A stretch of 64,000 nt of DNA, taken from positions 1 through 64,000 of the forward strand of contig NZ_VEAF01000001.1 in NCBI RefSeq assembly GCF_007673775.1, given 5' to 3'. Source of the DNA: Curtobacterium sp. 9128. GTDB lineage: Bacteria > Actinomycetota > Actinomycetes > Actinomycetales > Microbacteriaceae. The position numbers and the translations under genes are program-made. Of the stretch, positions 57,088 through 64,000 are shown one piece after another (position 1 is the first letter of the stretch; each line of letters starts with the position of its first letter). The notes beneath the pieces are model-generated. The model did not search any database, was not told the DNA's origin, and saw nothing but the letters and a program-made list of their open reading frames with translations.

Positions 57088-58602
57088 TCAGGCTAGCAGG
57101 ACGTCGTGCTCGGTCCGCCTCCGGACCGGCTCCGGCGCGGCACCCGGGAGCCGGAGCTCGAACACGGCGCCCCCGAGCCGGCCCGCATCGATCCCGTGAG
57201 CGAGCGTGCCCCCGTGCGCGACGGCGATGCCCCGCGCGATCGGGAGCCCGAGACCGGCGCCGCCGGAGCGGACGTCCCGCGCCTGTTCGAGACGGACGAG
57301 TCGGTCGAACACGCGCGCACGGTCGGCCTCGGCGATCCCGGGTCCGTCGTCCTCGACCCGGAGCAGCACCTCGCCGTCCGTGGTCGACAGCGCCACCGCG
57401 ATCGTGCCCGCGCCGCCGGTCGCCCGTGCGGCGTTGTCGACGAGGTTGCCGAGCACCTGTGCCAGCCGGTCGGGGTCGACGTCCGCGGCGATGGACCCCT
57501 CCGGGACCGACTCGCGGATGTCGGTGCCCGGCAGGCGGAGGCGGAGGCGTTCCACCTCGCTCGCAAGCCACGGCACCAGGTCCGTCCGACGGCGTTCGAG
57601 CACGATCCCCCGGTCGAGCCGTGCCATCGTCAGCATGTCGTCGACGAGTCGGGCTGCACGGTCGGCCTGCCGCACGACGTGGACCGCCAGGACCTCCCGG
57701 GTCGCGGCGTCGTCGGGACCGCTGCGGACCAGGGTGTCCGCGGCCGCCCGCACCCCGGCGACCGGGGTGCGCAGTTCGTGTGCGGCGTCGGAGAGGAACG
57801 ACCGGACGCGCTCTTCCGCCTGGACCGCGTGCGTCTCCGCTCCCTCCACCGCGTCGAGCATCTCGTCGAACGCCGTCGCGACGCGGCCGATTTCGGTGTC
57901 GGTGCGGGACGGGCGGAGCCGTCGTCCGCGGTCGCCGCCGGCGATCGACCGGGCGGCCGCCGTCATCTCGTCGAGCGGCCGGAGCGACCGCCGGACCACC
58001 AGCACCACGCCGACGACCGCCACGCCGAGGAACGCCGCGGACGCACCGCCCAGCACCCACCCGAGCTGCGTCAGCGTCTCCTGGACGTCCCGGGTGCCGG
58101 CGGTGAGGCTGATCACGGTGCCGTCGTCGAGCGTCGAGCGCAGTGTCAGCACGCCGTCGTCCTCGCGCACCGTGGACGACGTGATCCGTGCACCGGAGGT
58201 CGCGTCACGCGTCGCGCTGCCCGTCGCGGCGCCGGCACGGTCGGTGCTCCCGCCCGGTCGTGGCCCCGGGAGTGCCGCAGGGTCGGGCGGCCCTGCCCGG
58301 AGCTGGTCCGGCGTCGGACCGGCCTCGACCGCGGCACCGTCGGACTGGACGATGCGCACCGACAGCCCCTGCGCGGACAACCGGTCCGCCAGGTCGTCGG
58401 CGTCGAGCACGCCGACGAGTGCAGCGGCGGCCGACGCACGGTCCCGCAGCCGGTCCTCGACCTGGGCGCGCAGGCGGGCACCGAGCACCGCCTCGACGGC
58501 GACCACGAAGCCGGCGAGCAGGACTGCGAGGAGCGCGATGACGGCGACGACCGTCCGCAGCCGCAGCGAGGTGGTCCGGAGTCCCCCGGTCGCGGCCCTC
58601 AC
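57088..58602 (-). CDS. Two-component sensor histidine kinase
   Basis: A 504-residue HPK-type kinase. One transmembrane helix (about 14-36) is followed by an extracytoplasmic sensor domain of about 130 residues, a second helix (about 175-200), a HAMP linker (RRSLRPLDEMTAAARSIAGG), the HisKA box SDAAHELRTPVAG with His275, and the ATPase domain (NLVDNAARAT, VEDDGPGIAEADRARVFDR, GGAGLGLPIARGIA). The sensor domain has an Ala/Gly/Pro-rich stretch with no recognised fold. GTG at 58602 overlaps the regulator stop (GTGA). The signal is unknown. Confidence 0.9.
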   Translation of the reverse strand: MRAATGGLRTTSLRLRTVVAVIALLAVLLAGFVVAVEAVLGARLRAQVEDRLRDRASAAAALVGVLDADDLADRLSAQGLSVRIVQSDGAAVEAGPTPDQLRAGPPDPAALPGPRPGGSTDRAGAATGSATRDATSGARITSSTVREDDGVLTLRSTLDDGTVISLTAGTRDVQETLTQLGWVLGGASAAFLGVAVVGVVLVVRRSLRPLDEMTAAARSIAGGDRGRRLRPSRTDTEIGRVATAFDEMLDAVEGAETHAVQAEERVRSFLSDAAHELRTPVAGVRAAADTLVRSGPDDAATREVLAVHVVRQADRAARLVDDMLTMARLDRGIVLERRRTDLVPWLASEVERLRLRLPGTDIRESVPEGSIAADVDPDRLAQVLGNLVDNAARATGGAGTIAVALSTTDGEVLLRVEDDGPGIAEADRARVFDRLVRLEQARDVRSGGAGLGLPIARGIAVAHGGTLAHGIDAGRLGGAVFELRLPGAAPEPVRRRTEHDVLLA

Positions 58603-59282
58603 GCGGCACCCCGGTCGACCGACAGACGGTAGCCGAGTCCCCGCACGGTGTGCACGAGCCGCGGCCCGTGCGCCTCCATCTTCCGGCGGAGGGCGCTCAG
58701 GTGCACCTCGACGAGGTTCGCCGCGACCTCGTCGTAGCCCCACACCTGCGTGGTGATCTGCCCCTTCGACACGGTCCGACCGCGGCTCTCGGCGAGGAAC
58801 CGCAGCAGGCGGAACTCGGTCGCGGTGAGGTCGAGCGGCGTCCCGGCACGGCGGACGGTCGCCGCCTCGGGGTCGAGCACGAGGTCGCCGACCTCGATCA
58901 CGGACGGCACACGTCCGCGGCGCCGCAGCACGGCGGTGACCCTGGCGACGAGCTCCGCCATCGCGAACGGCTTCACCACGTAGTCGTCGGCGCCCTCGGC
59001 GAACCCACGGAGCCGGTCGTCGAGCTCGTCCCGTGCGGTCGTCATCACGACCGCGGCGTCCGACCGTGCCCGAATCCGGGCCGCCAGGAGGATGCCGCTC
59101 GGGCCGGGCAGCATCCAGTCGAGCAGGACGATGTCCGGCGCGGCACGGTCGAGGTCCGCGGCGATGGACCGACCGTCGGGAGCCTCGGTGACGAGCCACC
59201 CCTCGGCACGGAGGGTCGCGGCCACGGCGGTGCGGAGGGCGTCGTCGTCCTCCACGAGGAGGATGCGGGCTGGAGCGTTCAC
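58599..59282 (-). CDS. OmpR/PhoB-family response regulator
   Basis: A 227-residue regulator. The receiver domain has D12/D13, phospho-acceptor D55 (IVLLDWMLPG), T and K (VVKPF); the winged-helix DNA-binding domain has VGDLVLDPEAATVRRAGTPL-like segments and TATEFRLLRFLAESRGRTVSK, VHLSALRRKMEAHGPRLVHTVRGLGYRL (cited in part). The start is GTG 59282, 7 nt after TACGGT; a GTG at 59291 overlaps that hexamer and cannot be transcribed. It is divergent from the Pro-rich gene, whose promoter region has a direct repeat suited to this family. Confidence 0.93.
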   Translation of the reverse strand: MNAPARILLVEDDDALRTAVAATLRAEGWLVTEAPDGRSIAADLDRAAPDIVLLDWMLPGPSGILLAARIRARSDAAVVMTTARDELDDRLRGFAEGADDYVVKPFAMAELVARVTAVLRRRGRVPSVIEVGDLVLDPEAATVRRAGTPLDLTATEFRLLRFLAESRGRTVSKGQITTQVWGYDEVAANLVEVHLSALRRKMEAHGPRLVHTVRGLGYRLSVDRGAA

Positions 59283-59289
59283 GGCAGAC

Positions 59290-59295
59290 ACCGTA
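59290..59295 (-). promoter_or_regulatory. -10 element of the response regulator-kinase operon (leaderless)
   Basis: TACGGT on the minus strand; it fixes the start at 59282 rather than 59291. Confidence 0.5.
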
Positions 59296-59343
59296 GGGTC
59301 CGCTCGCGATCACGGAGCATGGAACCAGCTGGAGAACCCCTGT

Positions 59344-59361
59344 GCTTCAGTCATGCTTCAG
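59344..59361. promoter_or_regulatory. Direct repeat GCTTCAG, candidate operator of the response regulator
   Basis: GCTTCAG at 59344-59350 recurs at 59355-59361, 11 bp apart, i.e. one helical turn. OmpR/PhoB proteins bind such tandem direct repeats. It lies between the regulator gene and the divergent Pro-rich protein gene. Confidence 0.5.
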
Positions 59362-59426
59362 ATTCGAGCTCGACCGTCGTCCTCGTCGGCGGACCACCCC
59401 GGTCCGCCACGACGATCGGAGACACC

Positions 59427-59966
59427 ATGCAGGACGAACAGCACGACCAGACCGACACCGCGACCGGCGGACGCCGGCGACGCACCCTCCGCCTGGTCGG
59501 CATCGGATCGGCGGCAGCAGCGGTGCTGGTCCTCGGCGGACTCGGCGTGACCGCTGCGGTGGCCGACGGCGGCGGGAGCTCCCTCGCATCCGCGACGCCG
59601 ACGGGCGCCCCGAGCGGCGCGCCCTCCGGCGCTCCGGGCCACGGCGGCGGCGCGGCGAGCGGGCGCCCGACCGCCGGCCCGGACGGCGCTGCACCGGCAC
59701 CGGGCCGCGGCCCCGCCGGTGGCGGTGCGTGCACGCCCGACGGCGCGCCGACGCCGCCGAAGGGCGGGGCGGCCCCCACGCCCCCCGACGGCGCGCCGAC
59801 GCCGCCGAAGGGCGGCGAGGCCCCCATGCCGCCGAAGGACGGCACCGCCGCCACGCCGAAGGACGGCACCGCCCCGACGCCGCCGAAGGACGGCACCGGG
59901 CCCACCCCGCCGGCCGCTCCCGGTGCCCAGGACTCGGCGACGCCCGCCCCCACCAGCGGCTCCTGA
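59427..59966 (+). CDS. Proline-rich, single-pass anchored protein with degenerate repeats
   Basis: A 179-residue protein. A cytoplasmic basic N-terminus (RRRRTLR) leads to one transmembrane helix or signal (about residues 21-47, VGIGSAAAAVLVLGGLGVTAA), then an extracellular Gly/Ala/Pro/Thr tail. The tail has about five degenerate 9-12 residue repeats of the type DGAPTPPKGG / KDGTAPTPP and one cysteine (ACTPDG). It may span the cell wall. No catalytic domain is seen. Divergent from the two-component system and probably its target. GGAG lies 6 nt before the ATG. Confidence 0.72.
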   Translation: MQDEQHDQTDTATGGRRRRTLRLVGIGSAAAAVLVLGGLGVTAAVADGGGSSLASATPTGAPSGAPSGAPGHGGGAASGRPTAGPDGAAPAPGRGPAGGGACTPDGAPTPPKGGAAPTPPDGAPTPPKGGEAPMPPKDGTAATPKDGTAPTPPKDGTGPTPPAAPGAQDSATPAPTSGS

Positions 59967-59982
59967 CCGGTCGCGCCGTGTG

Positions 59983-60042
59983 GACGAGCGGGAGGCGCAC
60001 CCCCGTCGGCCGACCGGTCGACCGGAGGCGTGCCTCCCGTCC
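59983..60042 (+). terminator. Imperfect terminator (GACGGGAGGC family) after the Pro-rich gene
   Basis: CGGGAGGCGCAC (59989-60000) faces GCGTGCCTCCCGTCCG (to about 60043) with two mismatches. GTCGGCCGACCGGTCGACC in the loop is also self-complementary. Confidence 0.5.
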
Positions 60043-60078
60043 GCGTCGTCGCAGGAGGTGGCTGGCGGCGACAGCCGG

Positions 60079-60084
60079 TATGGT
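60079..60084 (+). promoter_or_regulatory. -10 element of the AAA+/TPR pair
   Basis: TATGGT lies 7 nt before an ATG at 60092 that opens a short upstream frame, not the AAA+ gene itself. Confidence 0.5.
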
Positions 60085-60091
60085 CCTCGGC

Positions 60092-60145
60092 ATGGGGACG
60101 GGACGACCAGGTGTGCCCGCAGGGCGGGAGCGCAGCAGCCGATGA
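60092..60145 (+). CDS. 17-codon leaderless upstream ORF coupled to the AAA+ gene
   Basis: ATG at 60092 opens MGTGRPGVPAGRERSSR, whose TGA overlaps the ATG of the AAA+ gene as ATGA (60142-60145). The -10 spacing makes the uORF ATG the likely first codon of the transcript, so ribosomes would enter here and re-initiate on the ATPase gene. GGGCGGGAG, just upstream of 60142, can also serve as the ATPase ribosome site. Confidence 0.5.
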   Translation: MGTGRPGVPAGRERSSR

Positions 60146-61443
60146 CCGATGATCCACTCTTCACGAGCCTGTTCGCCGCCGTGCAGGCGGCGCCGGACGA
60201 CGTCGTCCTGCGCGGACAGGTCGCGCAGCTCCTGCTCGAACGCGGGAGGCCGGCCGAGGCACTGCAGCACGCCGGCATCGTCCTGCAGCAGGACCCGGGC
60301 AACGCCGTCGCCCTGCGGGTCCTGACGACCGCCGCGAGTGCGCTCGGGTCGACTGCCGAGACGTCGACCGACACAGCATCGACCGGCGAGACACCGACCG
60401 ACGCGGCGCCCGACGTCCCCGGCACCGACCACCCCGAGGGGTTCGACTGGCACCGGGCCGAGGCGGACCTGGACGCCCCGGTGCCCCCGCCCTTCGTCGA
60501 GTCCACCGGCGACGCACCGGAGCGGCTCCGGGTGGACGGCGAGGGCGAGCACCGGCTCGACGTCGAGATCGAGCGGCCCGACGTGACGCTCGACGACGTC
60601 GGCGGTCTGGCCGACGTCAAGCAGCGGATCCGCGAGTCGTTCCTCGAGCCGATGCGGCACCCCGAGATCGCCGAGGCGTTCGGGCAGACGCTCCGCGGCG
60701 GCCTGCTGCTGTACGGCCCTCCCGGCTGCGGCAAGACCTTCATGGCGAGGGCCATCGCCGGAGAGCTCGGCGCACACTTCGTCACCGCACGGATCGACCA
60801 GATCCTCGACCCCTACGTCGGCAACACGGAGAAGAACGTGCACGCCGTGTTCGAGGCCGCACGCGCGAAGGCGCCGGCGGTGCTGTTCCTCGACGAGGTC
60901 GACGCCCTCGGAGCCCGACGCTCCGGCATCGGTGCCGGATGGAGTGGACTGCGGCAGATGGTGAACCAGCTGCTGCTCGAACTCGACTCCGTCGGCTCGG
61001 ACAACGACGGCCTGTTCGTGCTCGCCGCAACGAACAGCCCCTGGGACGTCGACCCCGCGTTCCTCCGCCCCGGCCGCCTGGACCGGATGACGCTGGTGCT
61101 GCCACCGGACGCACCGGCCCGGCACGCGATCCTCCGCCACCACTTCGCCCGTCGCCCGATCGCCGGGATCGACCTCGACCAGGTCGTCGCGCGCACCGAG
61201 GACTTCTCCGGTGCCGACCTGGCCCACCTCGTGACCTCGGCCGCGGAACAGGCGATGTCCCGCTCGGTCGCCGCCGGCGAGGTCCAGCCCGTCGTGATGG
61301 CCGACGTGCAGCACGCCCTCGCGCAGGTGCGTCCCTCGACGGGGTCGTGGCTCGTCACCGCCAAGAACGTCGCCGCGTTCGCGAACGCGGACGGCCGCTA
61401 CGACGAACTCGTCGCGTACCTGCGGCAGAAGCGTGTCCTCTGA
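60142..61443 (+). CDS. TPR-fused classical AAA+ ATPase (Cdc48/FtsH-like, no protease)
   Basis: A 433-residue protein. Residues 1-65 are a TPR-like helical hairpin region (VVLRGQVAQLLLERGRPAEALQ), 70-135 an acidic Thr-rich linker, and 150-410 a classical AAA module. Walker A is GPPGCGKT (192-199), Walker B VLFLDEVD (247-254), and the second region of homology ends FLRPGRLDR (307-315) with both arginine fingers. There is no transmembrane segment and no Zn-protease domain, so it is an unfoldase or remodeller without its own protease. It overlaps the next gene by 11 nt. Its client is unknown. Confidence 0.85.
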   Translation: MTDDPLFTSLFAAVQAAPDDVVLRGQVAQLLLERGRPAEALQHAGIVLQQDPGNAVALRVLTTAASALGSTAETSTDTASTGETPTDAAPDVPGTDHPEGFDWHRAEADLDAPVPPPFVESTGDAPERLRVDGEGEHRLDVEIERPDVTLDDVGGLADVKQRIRESFLEPMRHPEIAEAFGQTLRGGLLLYGPPGCGKTFMARAIAGELGAHFVTARIDQILDPYVGNTEKNVHAVFEAARAKAPAVLFLDEVDALGARRSGIGAGWSGLRQMVNQLLLELDSVGSDNDGLFVLAATNSPWDVDPAFLRPGRLDRMTLVLPPDAPARHAILRHHFARRPIAGIDLDQVVARTEDFSGADLAHLVTSAAEQAMSRSVAAGEVQPVVMADVQHALAQVRPSTGSWLVTAKNVAAFANADGRYDELVAYLRQKRVL

Positions 61444-62983
61444 GGAACCGGCGGCCGTCGCGGCCCGGGCCGGATCGCTCCGCGCCCTGGGGCAGCTCGA
61501 CGGCGCCGGACGCATGCTGCAGGAGGCGCTCGCCGAGGCACCGGACGACGCCGACCTGCTGACCGAGTGGGCCGCGGTCTGCCAGGCGCGCGGCGACCTG
61601 CGCCAGGCGGAGGACGCCGCCCGCGCCGCCGTGCAGTCGGCACCCGAGACGCTCCCACCGTGGACGCGCCTGGTCGCGGTGCTCATCGCCCAGGACCGGG
61701 CCCCCGAGGCACGGGTGATCACCACCGAGCTCATCGGCCGCGTCCCCGACGTGCCCGGGGTCTGGGCGCAGCACGCGATCGCGAGCTTCGACGGCCGAGG
61801 ACGACGACTCGCCGAGGTGCGGCACGCCTACGAACAGGCGATCGAGCTGGCCCCGGAGTCGCCCGACATGTACGTGATCGGGTCCATCAGCGAGCGGGCG
61901 TACGGCAATCTCGACCTGGCACGTGCCCTGGTCGCCGATGGTCTGGCCACCGCGCCGCAGCACGCCGGGCTCCTCAGCCTCCGCGCCGAGTACGCACCGG
62001 TCTCCCAGCAGCCGGAGCTCCTCCTCGACGTGCTGACGACGAACCCCGGCGACCAGGAGTCCCGCGAACTCCTCGACGCGGCGGTCACCTGGGAGCGCCG
62101 AGCGGCGTCGACAGCGGCCCTCGCACCGGTGGTCGTGGCGCTCGGGACGCTCGCCGCCGGGCCTGGGATCCCCGGAGCGGTGACGGCGACGCTCCTCGCG
62201 GCCGGGAGCGCAGTCGCCGCGTGGGCGGTCGTCCGACGGTACCGCCGGCGACGGGACCGGCTGCCCGCGAGCTACCTGTCGACGCTGCCACGCCAGGGCC
62301 TCGCACTCGCGCGCACCGCCGCAGTCGCGACGGCGGTCCTCGTCCTGGTCGGGGTCGTGCTCGAATGGGTGACGGCCGCGGTGGGCGCCGGCCTGCTCGC
62401 CGGGCCGATCGCGTTCGGGCTCGCGATCGTCGCCGGCCTGGTCACGATCGCCGCGCCGCTGCTCGGCGACGACCGGGTGCTCCGGACGTCCCGGAACCGC
62501 GAGGGACGGGTGCTCTGGGGAACGGCGTGGCGGTACGGCAGCCTGCGGCAGGAGCTCGCCCTCTGGTCCGGGCTCGGGACGGCCGTGGCCGCGCTCGTCA
62601 TCGGGTCGTCCGCACTGTCCGGCTCCGCACCGGCCGGCTCGGTCCCCGCCGTGACCTGGCCCGCCGCGCTCGTCACCGCACTGTCGGTGGGCGAGGCGCT
62701 CCGCGCGGGACGCTTCGCCGTGCAGCGCTACCTCCGGAGCCTCGGGATCCGCTACCGGCTGATCGCGCTCGTCGGGGTGACGATCGGGCTCGTGGCCATC
62801 GGGGTGGCCGGTCTGTCCGCACCCGGCAGCGCGGGGCGGACCGACCGACCCGAGCCGACGTCGCCGATGTCCGTCCCGGCGCCGTCGTTCCCCGACCCCG
62901 CACGGACGCCGGTGCCGGTGCCGTCGGTGAGCGTGCCGACCTTCGACCTGCCGTCCATCCCGCCGCTCACGGACCAGGGCTGA
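61433..62983 (+). CDS. TPR-repeat membrane protein paired with the AAA+ ATPase
   Basis: A 516-residue protein. The first ~200 residues are TPR-like helices (GSLRALGQLDGAGRMLQEAL, ARGDLRQAEDAARAAVQSAP, VRHAYEQAIELAPESPDMYV). About five to six hydrophobic segments follow in residues 220-460, with charged loops (RRYRRRRDRLP). A Pro/Ser/Val-rich extracytoplasmic tail of about 45 residues ends the protein. GTG 61433 overlaps the ATPase gene by 11 nt, so both are made together, suggesting a membrane-tethered AAA+ complex. I do not recognise a described family. Confidence 0.75.
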   Translation: MSSEEPAAVAARAGSLRALGQLDGAGRMLQEALAEAPDDADLLTEWAAVCQARGDLRQAEDAARAAVQSAPETLPPWTRLVAVLIAQDRAPEARVITTELIGRVPDVPGVWAQHAIASFDGRGRRLAEVRHAYEQAIELAPESPDMYVIGSISERAYGNLDLARALVADGLATAPQHAGLLSLRAEYAPVSQQPELLLDVLTTNPGDQESRELLDAAVTWERRAASTAALAPVVVALGTLAAGPGIPGAVTATLLAAGSAVAAWAVVRRYRRRRDRLPASYLSTLPRQGLALARTAAVATAVLVLVGVVLEWVTAAVGAGLLAGPIAFGLAIVAGLVTIAAPLLGDDRVLRTSRNREGRVLWGTAWRYGSLRQELALWSGLGTAVAALVIGSSALSGSAPAGSVPAVTWPAALVTALSVGEALRAGRFAVQRYLRSLGIRYRLIALVGVTIGLVAIGVAGLSAPGSAGRTDRPEPTSPMSVPAPSFPDPARTPVPVPSVSVPTFDLPSIPPLTDQG

Positions 62984-62998
62984 CCGGACCGCTCCCCT

Positions 62999-63073
62999 GA
63001 CGGCCACCGACGCGACGGTCGCCGACGCGACGGCCGCCGACACGACAGCCGCCGACGCGACGGCCGCGGGCGA
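62999..63073. repeat. Five tandem 15-bp repeats
   Basis: The unit GACGGCCGCCGACGC occurs five times (62999, 63014, 63029, 63044, 63059) with single-base variation. It is non-coding between the TPR membrane gene and the HdeD-like gene. Confidence 0.7.
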
Positions 63074-63106
63074 GCGCCCGCGGGCCGAACGTCCCGGGCG
63101 CTCGCC
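63069..63106 (+). terminator. Terminator after the TPR membrane gene
   Basis: GGCGAGCGCCCG (63069-63080) pairs perfectly with CGGGCGCTCGCC (63095-63106) across a 14-nt loop. Confidence 0.7.
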
Positions 63107-63109
63107 GGG

Positions 63110-63115
63110 TACCGT
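63110..63115 (+). promoter_or_regulatory. -10 element of the HdeD-like gene
   Basis: TACCGT, about 38 nt before the start at 63153, directly after the upstream terminator. Confidence 0.4.
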
Positions 63116-63152
63116 CCAGTCCGACCAGCAGTGGAGATCAGGGAGGGTGCCC

Positions 63153-63692
63153 GTGGATTCCCGTGCCGTCCGCTCGTTCCGCGTGTTCGTCGTCGTCACC
63201 GCGGTCGTCGCGATCGCGCTCGGCGTCGTCGGCGTGGTCTGGCCGAGGCCGTCGCTCGTCGTGGTGGCGCTGCTCTTCGGCGTGTACCTCGTCGTCGCAG
63301 GGACGCTGCGGGTGGTCGCCGCCGTCCGCGGGCACGGGACGCGGCGGGTGTGGCGCTGGACGTCCGGCGTGGTCGGCGGACTCGTCGCGGTCGCCGGGCT
63401 CGTCACGCTCCTCGACCCGGCCGTGCCGCTGCTCGTGTACGCCCTGCTCGCCGGCGTCGGCTTCCTCGTCGAGGGCATCGCGTCGATCGTCGGGGGCGTC
63501 GTCGGCCATCCGGGGTCGTCGCGTGTGCCGACGATCGTCAGCGGTGTGGTGTCGATCCTCGGCGGGGTCGTGGTGCTCTCCGCGCCGGGGCTCGCGCTGA
63601 CGGTGTTCGTCGTCCTCGCCGGCATCGCCCTCGTCGTCATCGGCGCGGCGGTGCTGTTGCTCCTGCCGCCGCGGGCAGCCGTGCGTCGGTAG
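63153..63692 (+). CDS. HdeD family (DUF308) membrane protein
   Basis: A 179-residue protein with six short hydrophobic helices arranged as three related pairs, each with a G-x-x-x-V/L-x-W/D-P pattern (GVVGVVWPRPSLVVVALLFG, LLDPAVPLLVYALLAGV). DUF308/HdeD members are linked to acid resistance in enteric bacteria, but this is unproven in actinobacteria. GGGAGG ends 6 nt before GTG 63153, so this start is preferred over the GTG at 63147, which touches the ribosome site. Confidence 0.82.
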   Translation: MDSRAVRSFRVFVVVTAVVAIALGVVGVVWPRPSLVVVALLFGVYLVVAGTLRVVAAVRGHGTRRVWRWTSGVVGGLVAVAGLVTLLDPAVPLLVYALLAGVGFLVEGIASIVGGVVGHPGSSRVPTIVSGVVSILGGVVVLSAPGLALTVFVVLAGIALVVIGAAVLLLLPPRAAVRR

Positions 63693-63753
63693 CCGGACTC
63701 GCGGCCAACACGGCGCACCGCACCGCGGCCTCCCATGACCGCGCTTCGGAGCC

Positions 63754-64000
63754 CTACGCCGCGCCGGTGCCGAAGAGCAGGCCCAGCAGGTAGGTCACGA
63801 CGGCCGCGCCGAACCCGATCACCAGCTGCCGGAGTGCACGACGGAGCGGCGACGCCCCGCTCAGGACCCCGACCACCGCGCCGGTGCCGAGCAGGGCGAC
63901 ACCGACGAGCACCGCCGCTACCCCGATGGCCGTCCACCCGTGGAGCCCGAACAGGTACGGGAGCACCGGGATGACGGCGCCCGAGGCGAAGAAGAGGAAG
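63754..64000 (-). CDS. VIT1/CCC1 family transporter, C-terminal part (cut by window edge)
   Basis: The last 81 residues of a membrane protein. FLFFASGAVIPVLPYLF at the visible N-edge resembles the VIT1/CCC1 family of iron/manganese transporters, followed by three hydrophobic helices and the end GLLFGTGAA. The start lies beyond 64000. Iron or manganese transport is inferred from the family only. Confidence 0.75.
   Translation of the reverse strand, partial: FLFFASGAVIPVLPYLFGLHGWTAIGVAAVLVGVALLGTGAVVGVLSGASPLRRALRQLVIGFGAAVVTYLLGLLFGTGAA

Overview
The window is high-GC actinobacterial DNA, most like Microbacteriaceae and probably Curtobacterium or a close relative. Three things point there: very high GC, many GTG starts, and actinobacterial gene sets (RbpA, WhiA, OpcA, an ANTAR response regulator, a SUF operon with a Rieske protein, and the GlgM/GlgC divergent pair). 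Most of it is core metabolism and information processing. I see no prophage, plasmid, transposase, integrase or CRISPR array. The right edge cuts one gene.

Layout. 0-6 kb: a divergent glycogen pair (glgA/glgC), serB, a fabG-type reductase, a DUF3099 membrane protein, a small Cys-rich protein and a SURF1 protein. 6-9 kb: an ABC-F ATPase divergent from bioY. 9-13 kb: the iron-sulfur operon sufB-sufD-Rieske-sufC-DUF59, with no sufS/sufU. 13-16 kb: ctaA and ctaB (heme A/heme O synthesis) converge on a 0.5 kb spacer filled with palindromes. 16-25 kb: the pentose-phosphate operon tkt-tal-pgi-zwf-opcA-pgl. 25-39 kb, all minus: uvrB-SDR-uvrA-uvrC-rapZ-whiA, then gap-pgk-tpiA, then secG-rbpA. 39-45 kb: an MFS transporter, a membrane acyltransferase overlapping an adenylate-forming ligase, an anchored alpha/beta hydrolase and coaE. 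45-52 kb: rpsA, a DUF885 peptidase-like protein, polA and a hotdog thioesterase. 52-56 kb: a GNAT acetyltransferase and three poorly known proteins. 56-59.3 kb: an ANTAR regulator, a tRNA-Leu(CAA) with a 3'-end repeat array, and an OmpR-type two-component system. 59.4-64 kb: a Pro-rich anchored protein, a TPR/AAA+ ATPase coupled to a TPR membrane protein, an HdeD-like protein and the end of a VIT1-like transporter.

Four patterns are not explained by the genes. (1) Downstream of tRNA-Leu(CAA) lies an array of about 56-bp units, each carrying the last 15 nt of the tRNA, usually followed by CCA that the tRNA gene lacks. It resembles in form the rtT repeats behind E. coli tyrT. (2) At least three dispersed non-coding families occupy the spacers: a ~100-bp GTTCCG element (3 copies), a ~111-bp TGGTCACGAC element (2 copies), and terminator-like hairpins built on GACGGGAGGC. 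The ctaA/ctaB spacer adds four hairpins around a constant GTCGTACGAC core. (3) At least a dozen start codons lie only 6-7 nt behind a TANNNT -10 hexamer, so leaderless transcription appears common; this also decides two starts. (4) The AAA+/TPR membrane pair is preceded by a 17-codon leaderless uORF coupled by ATGA overlap; I do not recognise this as a described system.

Everything here was read by eye. Family names rest on recognisable motifs, not on database searches.
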